Source: Larix kaempferi (lineage: Eukaryota > Streptophyta > Pinopsida > Pinales > Pinaceae). From it: a DNA stretch of 64,000 nt. The notes beneath the pieces were generated by a model. That model was not told where the DNA came from. It saw only the letters and a program-made list of their open reading frames with translations, and ran no database searches. This document shows, one piece after another, positions 30,692 through 43,240 of the stretch. The stretch covers positions 11,531,501 through 11,595,500 of the forward strand of contig BSBM01000602.1 of NCBI GenBank assembly GCA_027924585.1, in the 5' to 3' direction. Numbering within the stretch: the stretch's first letter is position 1; every line of letters begins with the position of its first letter. The position numbers were made by a program, and so were the translations under genes.

Positions 30692-32677
30692 AATGGTGTA
30701 TCCCTCGCAATTCGAATGGAAATGTGTCAGGATGAATTTGAATCACAGTGGGTACTATTATGGGTGGCAAGAAGAATTTTAGGTGGCAAGAAGCAGAGGC
30801 TAAGTACAAAAATGGTGTATCCAGGTTAGTGATTTGCTATCTTCATGTTCTGATTTGGATTAATATATATAATAACTTCTACATGTGTTCTGATTGGATA
30901 ATAATTCATAATAATTTCCTTATACCAAGGTTCGATTTCCTTCTTTACCAGATGATAATCTCCTGGGTAAATCCTTTTTCTATTCTTTTGGTTCAATCAT
31001 ATATGCGAAGTGCAGGGTTTATTTTGTTTATAGAGTAAAAATAAAACATAATCTCTATGAGTTTTAATGAACTCTTGGTTTTAATCTTGGATAAATTTGT
31101 ATAAATTTGTAAAGTATTGTTGATTTTTGCAGGTAGTGTTCAAAAGTGTTATAGAGTTAAAACGTATTGTAGTGTAATAAGAGGTTGCATGTTCTTCTTA
31201 ATAGTTGGGCTTCTGTTAGTTTTAATTAGTATTGGGTACTATATTTTGGGTTTTTTTTCGTCAAAAATGCTTAAAAGTGCGAGGAAAAAAATGAGTAAAG
31301 TTGAAACTGGGTGATCGGGAAAAAATGATTAGATTTTTCTACAAGAGAAAGGATGTGGAAAATGAAACCAAGAGAAACATACTTTCCTCCATTTCAGGTA
31401 TTTATTTAATTGATTAATATCATTTATGATCAAAAGGTAGTGGGTTCTATTTCCTTAGAATGGCGTCGCTGGGCAGAGCTGTCATGAGAGCTCATTAAAC
31501 CATTGTATTGATTCTGTTATCTTATTATCATGACCTGTGGTCGTTAAGGCCTAAACATTAACCGTTAGATTCCCAGAAAAAGGAAAAAGGCGTTCTGAAT
31601 AAATATCAGTGCCATTCATCTCAGCATTATTAAATTGTATTTGTCTATACAATATAATTGGCATGGGTTTACCATGCCAGAGGAGAGGATTACTGCCTTA
31701 CTGTAATTTTGCAGCTATATTTAACGACATTCAAGCATACAAGCTTTCTGCTTCCATTTAAATAATTTAATATATTTGCCCCAAGGACGTCATCCTCGTC
31801 CTCGTCTTAAAATCTTAAAATCTTAGAAATTATTTTCATCTTAATACAAGCTACTATGACTATATTTTTTCTTGTTGTTGTTGTTATTATCATATCAGTC
31901 AAAAACAAACCTATTAAAAAAGTAAATAAAAACATATAATTCATTTTGATATTATGTATCCACCCACTAAGGAAATGTTTATGGTATGGTAGTATGCATA
32001 TACACACAACAATATATCTCCTTTGCCTTAAAAGGTAATAATTAATAATAAAAAAATACACAACCACTCCACACAGTCTTTTTTGGAGCTTTTCCAGCTA
32101 GCACCCGATTTAGGCATTCTTCTGAAGCCATCCTACCTCCCGATTTAGGCACCCCAACTGGATCTGATCAGATAGGCTGCCATGGCAATGTTATAGTGGG
32201 AGGTGTAAAAAGACACATGACAGCCCTGCTAGCCCAATGCACGAGCCCACGAGCCCACGTCGATTTTGAAAGTTTGAATTTGTTTTTTCGTGTTCCGTTT
32301 TTAAACTATTTTGTTTCAAAGAAATAGTGTTTTACTTTTCTTTATGTGCTTTTACTGCAAATTATTGACTTTTTTGTTTTGGATGTAGTTTTCATTTTTT
32401 TATGTCCTTTTACTGCGAACTATGGACTTTTTTTCTTTATGATTTAAGTTTGTGTTAACTGGTCTAACAGTTAATTAAATAATAATTATATGGATAAACT
32501 GCATATTGAAAATTTAAAAGAAATATTTATTATTGGTCAATCAATCTTTATGGTTTGAATCTTGGCTGTAATTTTCATTGTGATTTGATGGCAACTTAAT
32601 ACAACTTTGTTTGTCTTCAGATGCATTGTTTCGGGCATTCTACTGGATATACCGAAATCCTACTATTATTTTCCGAG
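30692..32677 (+). pseudogene. Unrecognised multi-exon gene remnant with one membrane segment
   Basis: Three exon-like blocks share phase 1 and canonical borders: 30692-30824 (acceptor before 30683, donor GT at 30825), 31133-31397 and 32621-32677. Joined, the first runs into the second without a stop. The second encodes a hydrophobic helix (FFLIVGLLLVLISIGYYILG) with a basic tail. There a 7-A run (31285-31291) shifts the frame; in unit 2 the run has 6 A and meets TGA instead. Beyond, another frame (LGDREKM...KRKDVENETK) joins precisely to the 57-base exon (FRAFYWIYRNPTIIF). A TGA stands at the 5' edge (30689-30691). No family recognised. Confidence 0.45.
31420..32600. other. Intron-like or intergenic AT-rich sequence
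   Basis: It lies between the two last exon-like blocks. A less AT-rich patch at about 32090-32260 contains CCCGATTTAGGCA twice, 42 bases apart. No coding signal was found; the 86-codon minus-strand frame at 31807-32067 is low-complexity. Confidence 0.5.
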
Positions 32678-32699
32678 GTAAAGTTTTTTAATTCTCTTA

Positions 32700-33048
32700 A
32701 AAATATTAATTATTTAAATTTATTGCAAAATTTCAATTTATTTAGATATTTCAATAACAATTTGTTATAATATTTTGAGAAATTTATTTAGATATTTCAA
32801 TGACAATTTGTTATAATATTTTATTTTCTCATTATACTTAAACTTTGTTACCATTTATTATAATACTTTATTTACACATTTAGAATAAAATTTGTTATAG
32901 AATCCCTATAAAAAAAATTCAAACTAGTGAAAAAAAAGTCAAATATATAACCTCTGCCCATTCAAATATTGTACTCCCACCAGTGTCATATCATATTGTT
33001 TTTAGAGTAATAAAAGGTATAGTCCCACCGCTGCTTAAATGCATAAAT
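32700..33048. other. AT-rich sequence with a short local duplication
   Basis: The block ATTTATTTAGATATTTCAAT recurs after about 50 bases (near 32737 and 32786). Nothing else is apparent. Confidence 0.45.
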
Positions 33049-33480
33049 AATTATCGCAAGCACATGTGAGCTGGACATTTAAACATTTAAGAAGTTGGTT
33101 AGAAAACACACAATAAAATTTAGAACGGATAGAAGGGAACACAAAATGTAGAGTTTAGGTTAAATAAATGTATGTGAGAATTGTAGTTTAGTTTTGGGCA
33201 TAGTTTAAAATATTGTATGGAATAATTATCGCAAGCACACGTGAGTGGACATTTAAACATTTAAGAAGTTGGTTAGAAAACACATAATAAAATTTAGAAG
33301 GAGAGAAGGGAACACAAAATGTAAAGCTTATGTTAAATATATGTATGTGAGAATTGTAGTTTAGTTTTGAGCATAGTTTAGAATATTGTAGATGAAGCTT
33401 ATGTTAAATAAATATATGTGAGAATTGTAGTTTAGTTTTGGGCATAGTTTAGAATATTGTAGAGGAGCTTAAAGTTAGGA
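33049..33480. repeat. 172-bp tandem repeat with a shorter nested repeat
   Basis: The block starting ATTATCGCAAGCACATGTGA near 33049 recurs at about 33222. Its tail, TATGTGAGAATTGTAGTTTA, occurs three times (about 33170, 33345 and 33415). Unit 2 is cut by the window end just as this array begins. Confidence 0.85.
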
Positions 33481-33760
33481 TAGAGTAGCCTTTTGTTATT
33501 TTTATTATTTTATTTTCATTATCTTTTGTTTTATTTTTTTTAGTGTTTTTTAATTAATTTTTTGTTTTTATTTTTAATAAAATTTTAATTAGTTAGATTT
33601 AGAATTTATATTTAATATTTGTTTAATTTGGTTAGTGTTAAGTTAACTTTTCATTTTACTATTTTGTTAGTTTTAAATTATTGTTTTTTTTTTTTTTTAT
33701 GAAGGTAAAAAGGGTTGGGCATGGGGTTTTGATTATTACCTTATGATTAGGCACAGTTTT
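33481..33760. other. T-rich sequence
   Basis: Long T-rich runs include an uninterrupted T tract near 33686. No gene or element end was seen. Confidence 0.5.
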
Positions 33761-35000
33761 CTCTTCATAATCTAAAAGAATGGTTAAAAAATTGAAGATA
33801 AGGAAGCATATAAGTGTGGAAGGGTACTTTGGTAAGATGAGAGAAAGAGAAGATTAGGAAGTAGAAAATTAGGGAAGAGTTATATGTTTCATGGAAATAT
33901 TTAATTTTATAAAAGTATTTAGTTTTTTTTCTATGCTTGTTTTTAATAATTATATTTCTTAACTCAAAAAATATTTTTTTTGCTTTTGTTTTAACTTTGC
34001 TCAATTTTCATATTTTTAGTGAGCATTGTGAAATTTTCATAATTTTTTTATAATTTAAAATATAAATTTTGTGTAACTTATTTTAAGTTTGCTCATTTTC
34101 ATACTTTTATTAAGCATTGTGAAATTTTCATAATTTTCTTCTAGTATTTTAAAAATTAACACTTAATTTTTCATATTGTTTTCTTGTATAGAATTTAAAG
34201 AGATGTACTTTTTGTCAATGTTATTCTTAATAATTTAGTTTCTTTTTTCCATATTAAAATAGTTAGGATTAATAATTAAGAGTTTGTTGAAATAGTTCAG
34301 AGTTCAAGTTAATAATTATGAGTATGTTGAAATATGTTAGGATTAGTTTTCTCTTCATAATCTAAAAGATTGGTTAAAAGATTGAAGATAAGGAAGCATA
34401 TAAGTGTGGAAGGGTACTTTGGTAAGATGAGAGAAAGAGAAGAGCGGATAGGAAGTAGAAAACTAGGGAAGAGTTATATGTTTCATGGAAATATTTAATT
34501 TTATAAAAGTATTTAGTTTTTTTTCTATGCTTGTTTTTAATAATTATATTTCTTAACTCAAAAAATATTTGTTTGTTTTTATTTTAACTTTACTCATTTT
34601 TCATATTTTTAGTGAACATTGTGAAATTTTCATAATTTTTTTCTAATTTAAAAACTAAATTTTGTGTAACTTATTTTAATTTTCCTCATTTTCATACTTT
34701 TACTAAGCATTGTGAAATTTTTATAATTTTCTTCTAGTATTTTAAAAATTAACACTTAATTTTCCATATTGTTTTCTTGTATAGAATTTTAAGAGATGAC
34801 GTGAAATGTATATTTTCTTGTAATTAGTACTATGATGTTGTACATAGAGACTTGATACATACTTTTTGTCAATGTTATTCTTAATAATTTAGTTTCTTTT
34901 TTCCATATTAAAATAGTTAGGATTAATAATTAAGAGTTTGTTGAAATAGTTGAGAGTTCAAGTTAATAATTATGAGTATGTTGAAATAGGTTAGAGTTCT
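33761..35000. repeat. 590-bp direct repeat at the junction of the two 34.5-kb units
   Basis: CTCTTCATAATCTAAAAGA at 33761 recurs at 34351, and the two copies align over several hundred bases. The first lacks about 74 bases at 34205 that the second has. Window position 1 matches the interior of the second copy. Such flanking repeats could mediate unequal crossing-over, and the junction between units 1 and 2 falls here. Confidence 0.85.
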
Positions 35001-35191
35001 AGTTAATCGTTCTTAGTTTAAAGCTTTGTTAGATTATAAATTGCTATCTTGTTTGCTTTTGGTAAATTGTTTTTCAATTTTTTTTTCACGGTTATATATA
35101 AAAATTTAATTGAAATATTTAAATGAGAATAACATTGTAGAAAATATTTTTTATGAATATTAAATTGTATATATATTTTATATTGTTTGCA

Positions 35192-35473
35192 TTAGTATGT
35201 TGACCATAGGGGTTTTATTGAAAGTCTTGTATAGAGTGTTTTCAAAGGACCATTTTGGGAAATTGCCTGGAAACAATTTCCTAACTCGGTATCTTGACAC
35301 ATGTGCCTTTGTGTAGCTAGAAACTGGGACGCCGTTGCGCTAGTAATAGGTGGAGGGAGGTAACTCCCAGAGAAGCCCTCCCAGTACGCCCCAAGTTGGG
35401 TGGTCGACCATGTATACACAAGGTTTTTAAAGTGGTCTAACGAGGGACCCCCCTTTGTTGACACTCTATTCAA
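35192..35473 (-). other. 93-codon open frame, unit 2 copy
   Basis: This copy of the frame at 657-938 remains open and carries four replacement differences from it. No domain is recognised and it is probably not a gene. Confidence 0.35.
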
Positions 35474-35560
35474 GCAACCTAGGAGTTAGGATTTCTTTCC
35501 TTGGTAATTATAAATTTAACCTCCTGTAAACCTTAGTTACATTAGCCACTCTCATCCATT

Positions 35561-35906
35561 CTCTCTCTCTCTCTCTCCCTCTCTCTCTTAACCCCTAACC
35601 CACAATATCTTTATCTCTCTCTAAACAACTAACCCCACCCTTAACCCCCAATCTCTCTCTCTCTAAAACCCTAACACCTCTTTCTCTCTCTCTAAATCCT
35701 AAGCCCCAATATCTCTCTCTCCCTAAACCCATAACCACTAATATATCTCTCTCTAAACTCCTAACATCCAATCACTCCGCTCTCTCTCTAAAATCCTCAC
35801 CTCCAAATCTCTCTCTCTCTGCCACTAAACCTATAACCCCCAATCTCCCTCTCTTTAAACCTCTAACCCACAATATCTCTCTCTTTGTCCATAAATCGCT
35901 AACCTC

Positions 35907-35940
<34 letters not shown>

Positions 35941-36040
35941 CCTTAAACACCAATATCTCTCTCTAAACAACTAACCCCCAATCTTTCTCTAAACCTCGAA
36001 TCCCTATTCTCTCACTCACTCTCTAAACCTTTAACCCTCA

Positions 36041-36078
<38 letters not shown>

Positions 36079-36095
36079 AAACACCTAAACTCCAA

Positions 36096-36128
<33 letters not shown>

Positions 36129-36218
36129 CTACCTATCAATTATTTATCTATCTAAATGTATAAACCCTAAACTCTCTCTCTCTCTCTCTCTCTCTAAACC
36201 CCTGAACCCAATATTTTT

Positions 36219-36264
<46 letters not shown>

Positions 36265-37126
36265 CTAACGACCACTATCCCTATTTCCATATCTCTCTCT
36301 TCAAACCCCTAAACCACAATCTCTATATCTCTCTCTAAACCCATAATCCTCTCTCTCTCTCTCTAAACCCTCAATCTACTATCTCTCACTCTAACCCCTA
36401 ATCCTTAATCTCTCTCTCTCTCTCTAAACCCCTAACCTCCAATCTCTCTCTCTCTCTCTCAACTCCTAACCACCAGTCTCAATCATTATATAACTCTCTC
36501 TCTAAACACATTACCCCTATATCTCTATCTCTCTCTAAACCCCTAACCCCCAATCTCTAACTCTCTCTCTTAACCACTAATCCTCAATCTCTCTCTAAAC
36601 CCCTAACCTCCAATCTCTCTCTCTCTCTCTCTCTCTCTCTAAAACCCTAAAAATCCAAATCCCTCTCTCTCTCTCTCTCAATCCTTAACCCCAAGTTTCT
36701 CTCTCTTCCTTTCTCTCTAAACCCCAACCACAAATTTGTCTCCCTCTGAAATTCTAATCCCCAATATCTCCATCTTTCTCTCTCTAAAGCATTAGCCCTC
36801 AATCTCTCTCTCTCTATAAACCCCTAATCCCCAATTCTCTCTCTCTAAACCCCTAACCACCAATTTCTCTATTTTTATCTCTTTGTCTCTTTCTCAAAAC
36901 TCATAACCACCAATCCCTCTATCTCTCTCTAAACCATTAACCCCCGATATCTCTCTCTTTGAAAGCCTAATCCTCAATCTCTGTCTTCCTATATCCCTCT
37001 CTCTAAACCTCGAAACCCCAATCTCCCTCTCTCTCACTAAACCCTAACCATCATTCTCTCTCTCTCTCTCTAAACAAATAACCCCACCCCCAACCTCCAA
37101 TATTTCTCTTTATAAAACCCTAACAC

Positions 37127-37169
<43 letters not shown>

Positions 37170-38055
37170 ACCGCTAACCACTAATCTCTCTCATTCCATC
37201 TCTCTCTCTCTCCATATCCTTAACCCCCAATCTCTCTCTCTCTAAACCCCTAACACCCAATATATCTCTTCCTATCACTCTCTCTCTAAACACCAAACCC
37301 CCAATATCCCTCTCTCTCTCTAAACCCCTAACCAACATTTTATCTTATATATCTCTCTCTCTAAACCCCTAACCCTCAATCTCTCTGTCTTTCTCTCTCT
37401 CTCTAAACCACTAACCCCCAATATATATCTATCTCTCTAAACCATTAATCCCCAATCTATCCCTCTCTAAGCCTCTAAACCCCAATCTCCATCTCTCCAA
37501 ACCCCTAACCCCGAATATCTTTGTCCCTTTCTCTCTCTCTTTCACTCTCTCTTTATCTATATATATATCTATCTATATAAACCCCTAACCCTTAACCCCC
37601 AATATCTCTCTCTCTCTCTCTCAACCCTAACCACTAATCTCCCTCTCTCTAAACTCCTAACACCCAATCGCTCTATCTTTATCTTTATAAAGCATTAACA
37701 CTCAAACTCTCACTCTCTCTAAACCATTAATCCCCAACTATCTCTCTCTCACTAAAACCCTAATACATAATATTTCTCTCCCTCTCTCTAAACCCCTAAA
37801 CACCAATATCTCTCTCTCTAAACCCATAACTCCTAATCTCTCTATATATATCTCTAAACTACTAACCCCCAATATCTCTCTCTATAAACCCCTAACACTC
37901 AATATCTCTCTTCTTATCTCCCTCTCACTCTAAACCCTGAACCCCCAATATCCCTCTCTCACTAAACCCTAACCACCATTCTCTCTCTTTCAATCTCCCT
38001 CTCTAAACTTCTAACCACCAATTTCTTTATCTCTCTCTAAACAACTAACCCCCAA

Positions 38056-38103
<48 letters not shown>

Positions 38104-38406
38104 AGCCCCTAAAACCCTATATATATATATATATTTAAGCCCCTAATCCCCAATCTCTCTCTATGCCTCCCTAAGCCACTAACACCCAATCTCTCTCTCT
38201 CTCTCTCAACCCCTAACCCACAATATCTCTCTCCCTAAACCCTTAACCACCATTTTCTCTCTCTCTCTCTCTAAACACCTGACCTCAATCTCTCTATATC
38301 TCTCTAGAAAACTAACCCCACCCCTAACTACCAATCTCTCTCTCTCTCTCTAAACCCCTAACCCCCGTTCTCTCTCTCTCTCTCGCTCTCTCAATCTAAA
38401 CCTCTA

Positions 38407-38440
<34 letters not shown>

Positions 38441-38558
38441 AACAACTAAACTCCTATCTCTCCCTCTCTCTAAACCCCTAACCCCCAATCTCTCTCTCTC
38501 TCCCTTAATCCCTAACCCCCAATCGCTCTTTCTCTCTCGCTAAACCCCTAACCGCCAT

Positions 38559-38591
<33 letters not shown>

Positions 38592-38731
38592 AAACACCTA
38601 ACCCCCAATCTCTCTATCTCTTTATCTCTTTAAACAATTAAACCCATGTGACCAATAACCCCCAATTTATCCCTCTCTCTAAAACCCTAACACCCAATCA
38701 TTCTCTCTCTCTCTCTCTAAACACCTACCAC

Positions 38732-38766
<35 letters not shown>

Positions 38767-39018
38767 AACTCCTAGCCCCCAATCTCTTTACCTCTCGCTA
38801 AAACCCTAACCCCCAATCTCTCAGTTTCTAAACCCCTAAACCTCAATCTCTCTCTTCTTATATCTTCATCTCTAAACCCTGAACCCCTTATCTCTCTATC
38901 TCTCTCTAAACCCCTAACCCCCAATCTCTATCTCTCTCTCTAAACCCCTAACCTCCAATATCTCTCTCTATCTATTCCCCTAAACCCAAATTTCTCTTTC
39001 TCTCTCTCTCTAAACCCC

Positions 39019-39050
<32 letters not shown>

Positions 39051-40196
39051 AAACCCCTAACTCCCAATCTCTCTCTCTCTCCCTCTCTCTCTAAACCCTC
39101 ACCAAAAATTTGTCGCTCTCTCTGGAATTCTAATCCCCAATCTCTCTGTATTTCTCTCTCTAAAGCATTAAATCCCAATCTCTCTCTCTCTCTCTAAAAC
39201 CCTGACACCTAATCTTTCTCTCTCTCTATAAACCCCTAACCACCAATTTCTCTCTTTCTATCTCTATATCTCTCTCTCGAAACCCATAACCACCAATCTC
39301 TCTATCTCTCTTTAAACCACTAACCCCCAATATAGCTCTCTTTAAAATCCTAATTCCCAATCTTTGTCTTCCTATATCCCTCTCACTCTAAACCTTAAAA
39401 CCCCAATCTCCCTCTCTCTCACTAAACCCTAACCACCATTCTCTCTCTCTCTCTCTCTAAATCCCTGACAGCCATTCTCTCTATCTCTCTCTAAATAAAT
39501 AATCCCACCCCTAACCTACAATATCTCTCTTTATAAAACCCTCTCTCTCTCTCTCAAGCACTAACCACTAATCTCTCTCATTCCATCTCTCTCTCTCTCT
39601 CTCTCTCAAAACCCCTAACCCCTAATATCTATATCTCTCTCCAAACTTGTAACCTACGATCTCTCTCTCTCAAAACCCCTAACACCCAATATATCTCTTT
39701 CTATTACTCTCTCTCCAAAAACTAAATCATCAATCTCCCTCTTTCTCTCTAAACCCCTGACCAACATTCTCTCTCATCTATCTTTCTCTCTAAACCCATA
39801 ACCCCCAATATCTCTATCTCTCTCTAAACAACTAACCCCCAATCTCTCTCTCTCTCAGCACCTAATCCCCAATCTCTCTCTATGTATCTCTAAACCACTA
39901 ACACCCAAACTCTCTATCTCTCTCTCTCTTTTTATATCTTCCTCTCTAAACCCTGAACCCCCAATCTACCTCTCTATCTGTAAACACTGAACCACCATTC
40001 TCTCTCTCTCTCTCTCTCTCTCTTTCTAAACACCTAATCACTAGTCTCTCTATCTATCTAAGCAACTAACCCCAAATATATCCCTCTCCATCTATTTATT
40101 TGAGCCCCTAACCCCCAACCTCTCTCTCTCTCTCTCTCTAAATCCTTAAGCCCCAATATCTCTCTCCCTAAACCCCTAACCCTCAATCCCTCTCTC
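35561..40196. repeat. Compound CT and telomere-like repeat, unit 2
   Basis: This is the same array as at 1025-5651, collinear motif by motif. Differences are mainly in (CT)n lengths, for example near 36230-36255 and 38190-38205, plus substitutions. The motif-by-motif match shows that the irregular array was copied as a block rather than arising twice. Confidence 0.9.
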
Positions 40197-40570
40197 TGTT
40201 AGGAACCCATGTCTTTACTTTTTTAGTAGGATGTTGTTGGACGCATATGCTTTGTAAGTCGTCCCGTAGTAATTGTTGATCAATAGTTTGTGTTATTGTT
40301 GTTGGCGCATATGCTTTGTAAGTCGCCCGTAGTATTGTTGATCCATAGTTTGTAACGGCCCATGGTTTCGACCCATAGTATTGGCGCCTAGAATTAGTAT
40401 ATAAGTGTGTGTTGAGACCTATGAAGGCACCGTGAAGTTATTGTATTGAGCTTGCTCAAAGGAGGTTGCCCCCTCGAAGTGGCCTGTGATCAATACAAAA
40501 GTGATTCTGAGTTCTGTCATTTCTGCTATTTCACGTATTCTTGTTAATTAATTGTTGCAGGTGCCTCACA
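40197..40570 (+). mobile_element. Single 5' LTR, unit 2
   Basis: It is 374 bp as in unit 1, with TG...CA ends and the TATA box at 40398-40405. The telomere-like array again abuts its first base. Confidence 0.75.
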
Positions 40571-40572
40571 TC

Positions 40573-40585
40573 TGGTATCAGAGCA
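40573..40585 (+). promoter_or_regulatory. Primer-binding site for initiator methionine tRNA, unit 2
   Basis: TGGTATCAGAGCA is conserved. The two bases between LTR and site differ from unit 1 (TC instead of TG). Confidence 0.9.
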
Positions 40586-41193
40586 CTTTCTTGGGCTTGC
40601 TGGGTGAAATTTCTGCCAAATTTTTTTTCGGATCTGTTGCAGGTTCGGATTTGGGAATAATCCCTATCCGCTTAACTGTGGGAAGTACTTGGGCATAAGC
40701 CCTAAAACTCATTGTGAGGAGTACCATAAGAACCCCGAAGTAGCTGGCCCATTGAGAGGACCTGCCGGCGAAAAGGGCAACGACCCCTACCTGATTGACT
40801 AGTTTCCACCCGTGAGGTAAACCAAGAGCTGTCGTTTGTGGCAAAGCGGTTATCAGTTTTACCTGAGCTGTGGAGTGAGGGGTACTGCCCCAATACGCAA
40901 GCCGTCAGACAGCATTGGTGGCCGAGTGAAAACCCTGAACTGTTAGGAAGCCGCACATACCTGGGGTCCATATCTACCTTCAGCTGAACTATTGTCGATC
41001 ACTGCTGCGCCGTTTCAGACCCATTTTGCAAGCCGTTCCAGATCCAGCCGTTCGGCGTTGTTCCAGAATCCTTCGAACCGGAGATCCCATTCTGCAAGCA
41101 GAGCCGTAGCCGCTCCAATCTGTCAAAAAAAAAAAAAAAAAAAAAAAACCCCGAGCCGTAGCCGCTCCAGTCTGAAAAAAAAAAAAAAAAAAA
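40586..41193 (+). other. Leader and duplicated poly(A) junction, unit 2
   Basis: It has the same structure as 6041-6648: two A runs separated by the repeated GCCGTAGCCGCTCCA block. Run lengths differ slightly from unit 1, as expected of homopolymers. Confidence 0.7.
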
Positions 41194-41200
41194 GCCCTGC

Positions 41201-42493
41201 TCAAATCCTCAAAGTACCTTGTCTTTTGGCCTCCCTAAGAGCCCTGCTCAAATCCTCTGCAACCAGGAGGAAAAGTAATGGGGACAATGGACAACCTTGT
41301 CTAAGACCTCTCTCTGAGTGAAAGAAGGGGGAGGCCGCCCCATTGATAAGTACAGAGAAAGAAACCGTTGTAATACAACTCATGATCCACCTGATAAAAC
41401 CAATACCAAAACCCAAATGTGTGAGAAGCATACGAATATAAAGCCAACTTACTTTGTCATGGGTCTTGGATAAATCTATTTTGAGGATAGCTCCTTTAAG
41501 CTTCTTTGTTTTGATACCATGCAATCCTTCTTGGGCTATTCCAAAAACCTCATGGATTTGTCTACCTTCCAAAAAACCAAATTTTTCTCCTGAAATATGT
41601 CTGGAAAAAATACCTTTCAACCTTCTAGCTATGATTTTAGACACAACCTTGTAGACACAATTGCAAAGTGAGATAGGTCTAAAATCATTGAGTGAAGAAG
41701 GATTGTCATATTTGGGGATCAAAGCAATGAAGGTTGAATTGAAACAGGCCGGAATCCTCCCAGTGAGTCTTGTATCCTCCACCACCTGAAGTAGATCCTC
41801 CCAAAGAAAATCATACAAAGCCAGGAGAAATTCGATGGACCAACCATCCGGTCTCGGGCTCTTGTCTTTTTGGAAGCTGTGTAGGGATGATTTTAATTCT
41901 TCTTCAGAAATATCATCCATCAATGCTCGATTATCATCCTCTTCCACAAAACGAGGAAAGAGTTGTGCCACTCTGATCACCTCCGCTGCTGTGGCCTGAT
42001 TAGGAGCCCTAAAGAGTTCCTGAAAATGATCCACCCCCACCCTAGCCATCCCTTCAAATGAAGTTTGTGGCTCACCAAGAGCGTTATCCAGGATCTAGAT
42101 AGTATTCGCACCTACCCTTCCTTTTGTGTAGGCATGAAAGAACTTTGTGTTCTCATCCCCTGCTTCCAACCAAGTCGCTCTGCTCTTAAGTTGCCAGGTT
42201 TCTTCTTTTTCGAGTAGAAGGATGTTTCTCCTTCCTTCCAACCTTACCAAAAGTTCTTTGGACTCCCGAGTTGTCAAGTCTCCTCCCTCTTCATCATAAA
42301 TCTTGGAAAGATCCTCCTCAATCAGTTTAAGTTCTCTGTCCTCTCTGATTCTCTTAACATGTGCCCAGTCTTTAATAGGGCCTTTAACCCTCTTTAAATT
42401 TGTAGCAAACTGAAAGGAGGTTGAGATATTATCCCTAGGATAGAAAGGTACCCACAGGGAATGTACCAAGGTAAAGAAGGAATCATCTTTCAA
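41201..42493 (-). pseudogene. LINE reverse transcriptase, unit 2, truncated
   Basis: It shows the same motif content as the unit 1 copy: motif A (KIDLSKTHD) and motif B (GLRQGCPLSPLLF) are present, motif C is absent. A private TAG at 42097-42095 (TCG in unit 1) breaks the N-terminal part. Confidence 0.85.
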
Positions 42494-43240
42494 CTAGGTT
42501 TTATTAAACTTAAGAGGACCAAGAGGTTTGGGAGGTCCAGGACGAAGTTCAATAAAAATAGGAAAGTGGTCAGAGGCTCCCCCCGATCCCACCCATTGTC
42601 TCAAGAGAAAGAATTTTTCCACCAAGTGTTCCGATACTAAGAACCGATCCAACCTCTTCGCCATCTTGCTATCGCTAGCTTGATTGTTTCTCCAAGTAGG
42701 TTTGAGTTTTAAGGGCTCAATGTCAATCAAGTTTTTATCAGCTAGTCTCTAAGAGAAAAAACCGGCCAAAGGATCATGCCGAGCCCTAGGCCCCCAAACT
42801 TCCCATTGACCCAATGAAAAGTTCAAATCACCACCCAATAGTATAGATTCCCCCCGGAGAAGAGAATTGTTGAGTAGCACATCCCAGAAGGGGACACTAC
42901 TTATATAAGGTCCATAAACATTAACCAAAGTAAGGACTTCCCCTAAGTCCAAAGTCGAGAACGACAATCCAAGAATAGAATCCATCCCCCAAATGTTGTG
43001 AATTTTAACAGACCTGTCATTCCAGCCAATAGCCAGGCCTCCAAAATGACCACGAACATCCAAATTTTCAAATGACCATCCACAGAACCAAATCTCCAAT
43101 CTCGCCTTCACCATCTCCCCATCGCCCATAGTTTCTTGTAGTAAAATGATGTCCGGGCAGTCTAAAGAGACCACCCTCCCGAGTGCTGATCTTTTATGGG
43201 GCCCAACCAAACCTCGACAATTGAAGGACATAATTTTCAT
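42494..43240 (-). pseudogene. LINE endonuclease, unit 2
   Basis: All catalytic landmarks are present (SFNCRGL, LLQET, GGDLN, SDHFPI). A TAG at 42751-42749 replaces a CAG of unit 1, splitting the domain after residue 163. The TAG between endonuclease and RT is shared with unit 1. Confidence 0.85.

Larger units (their letters stand above)
1..34534. repeat. Unit 1 of a 34.5-kb direct tandem duplication
   Basis: The first bases of the window recur from 34535, and the same order of landmarks follows in both units: CT/telomere-like tract, LTR with primer-binding site, LINE, 5-kb element, gypsy element, NIP exons. The left end of this unit lies outside the window, so its true start is unknown. Unit 1 differs from unit 2 by a 4,238-bp insertion plus 5-bp target duplication (16686-20928), a 640-bp deletion at about 22569, VNTR copy changes and scattered substitutions. 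Whether the units are neighbours on one chromosome or two alleles joined by an assembler cannot be told here. Confidence 0.95.
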
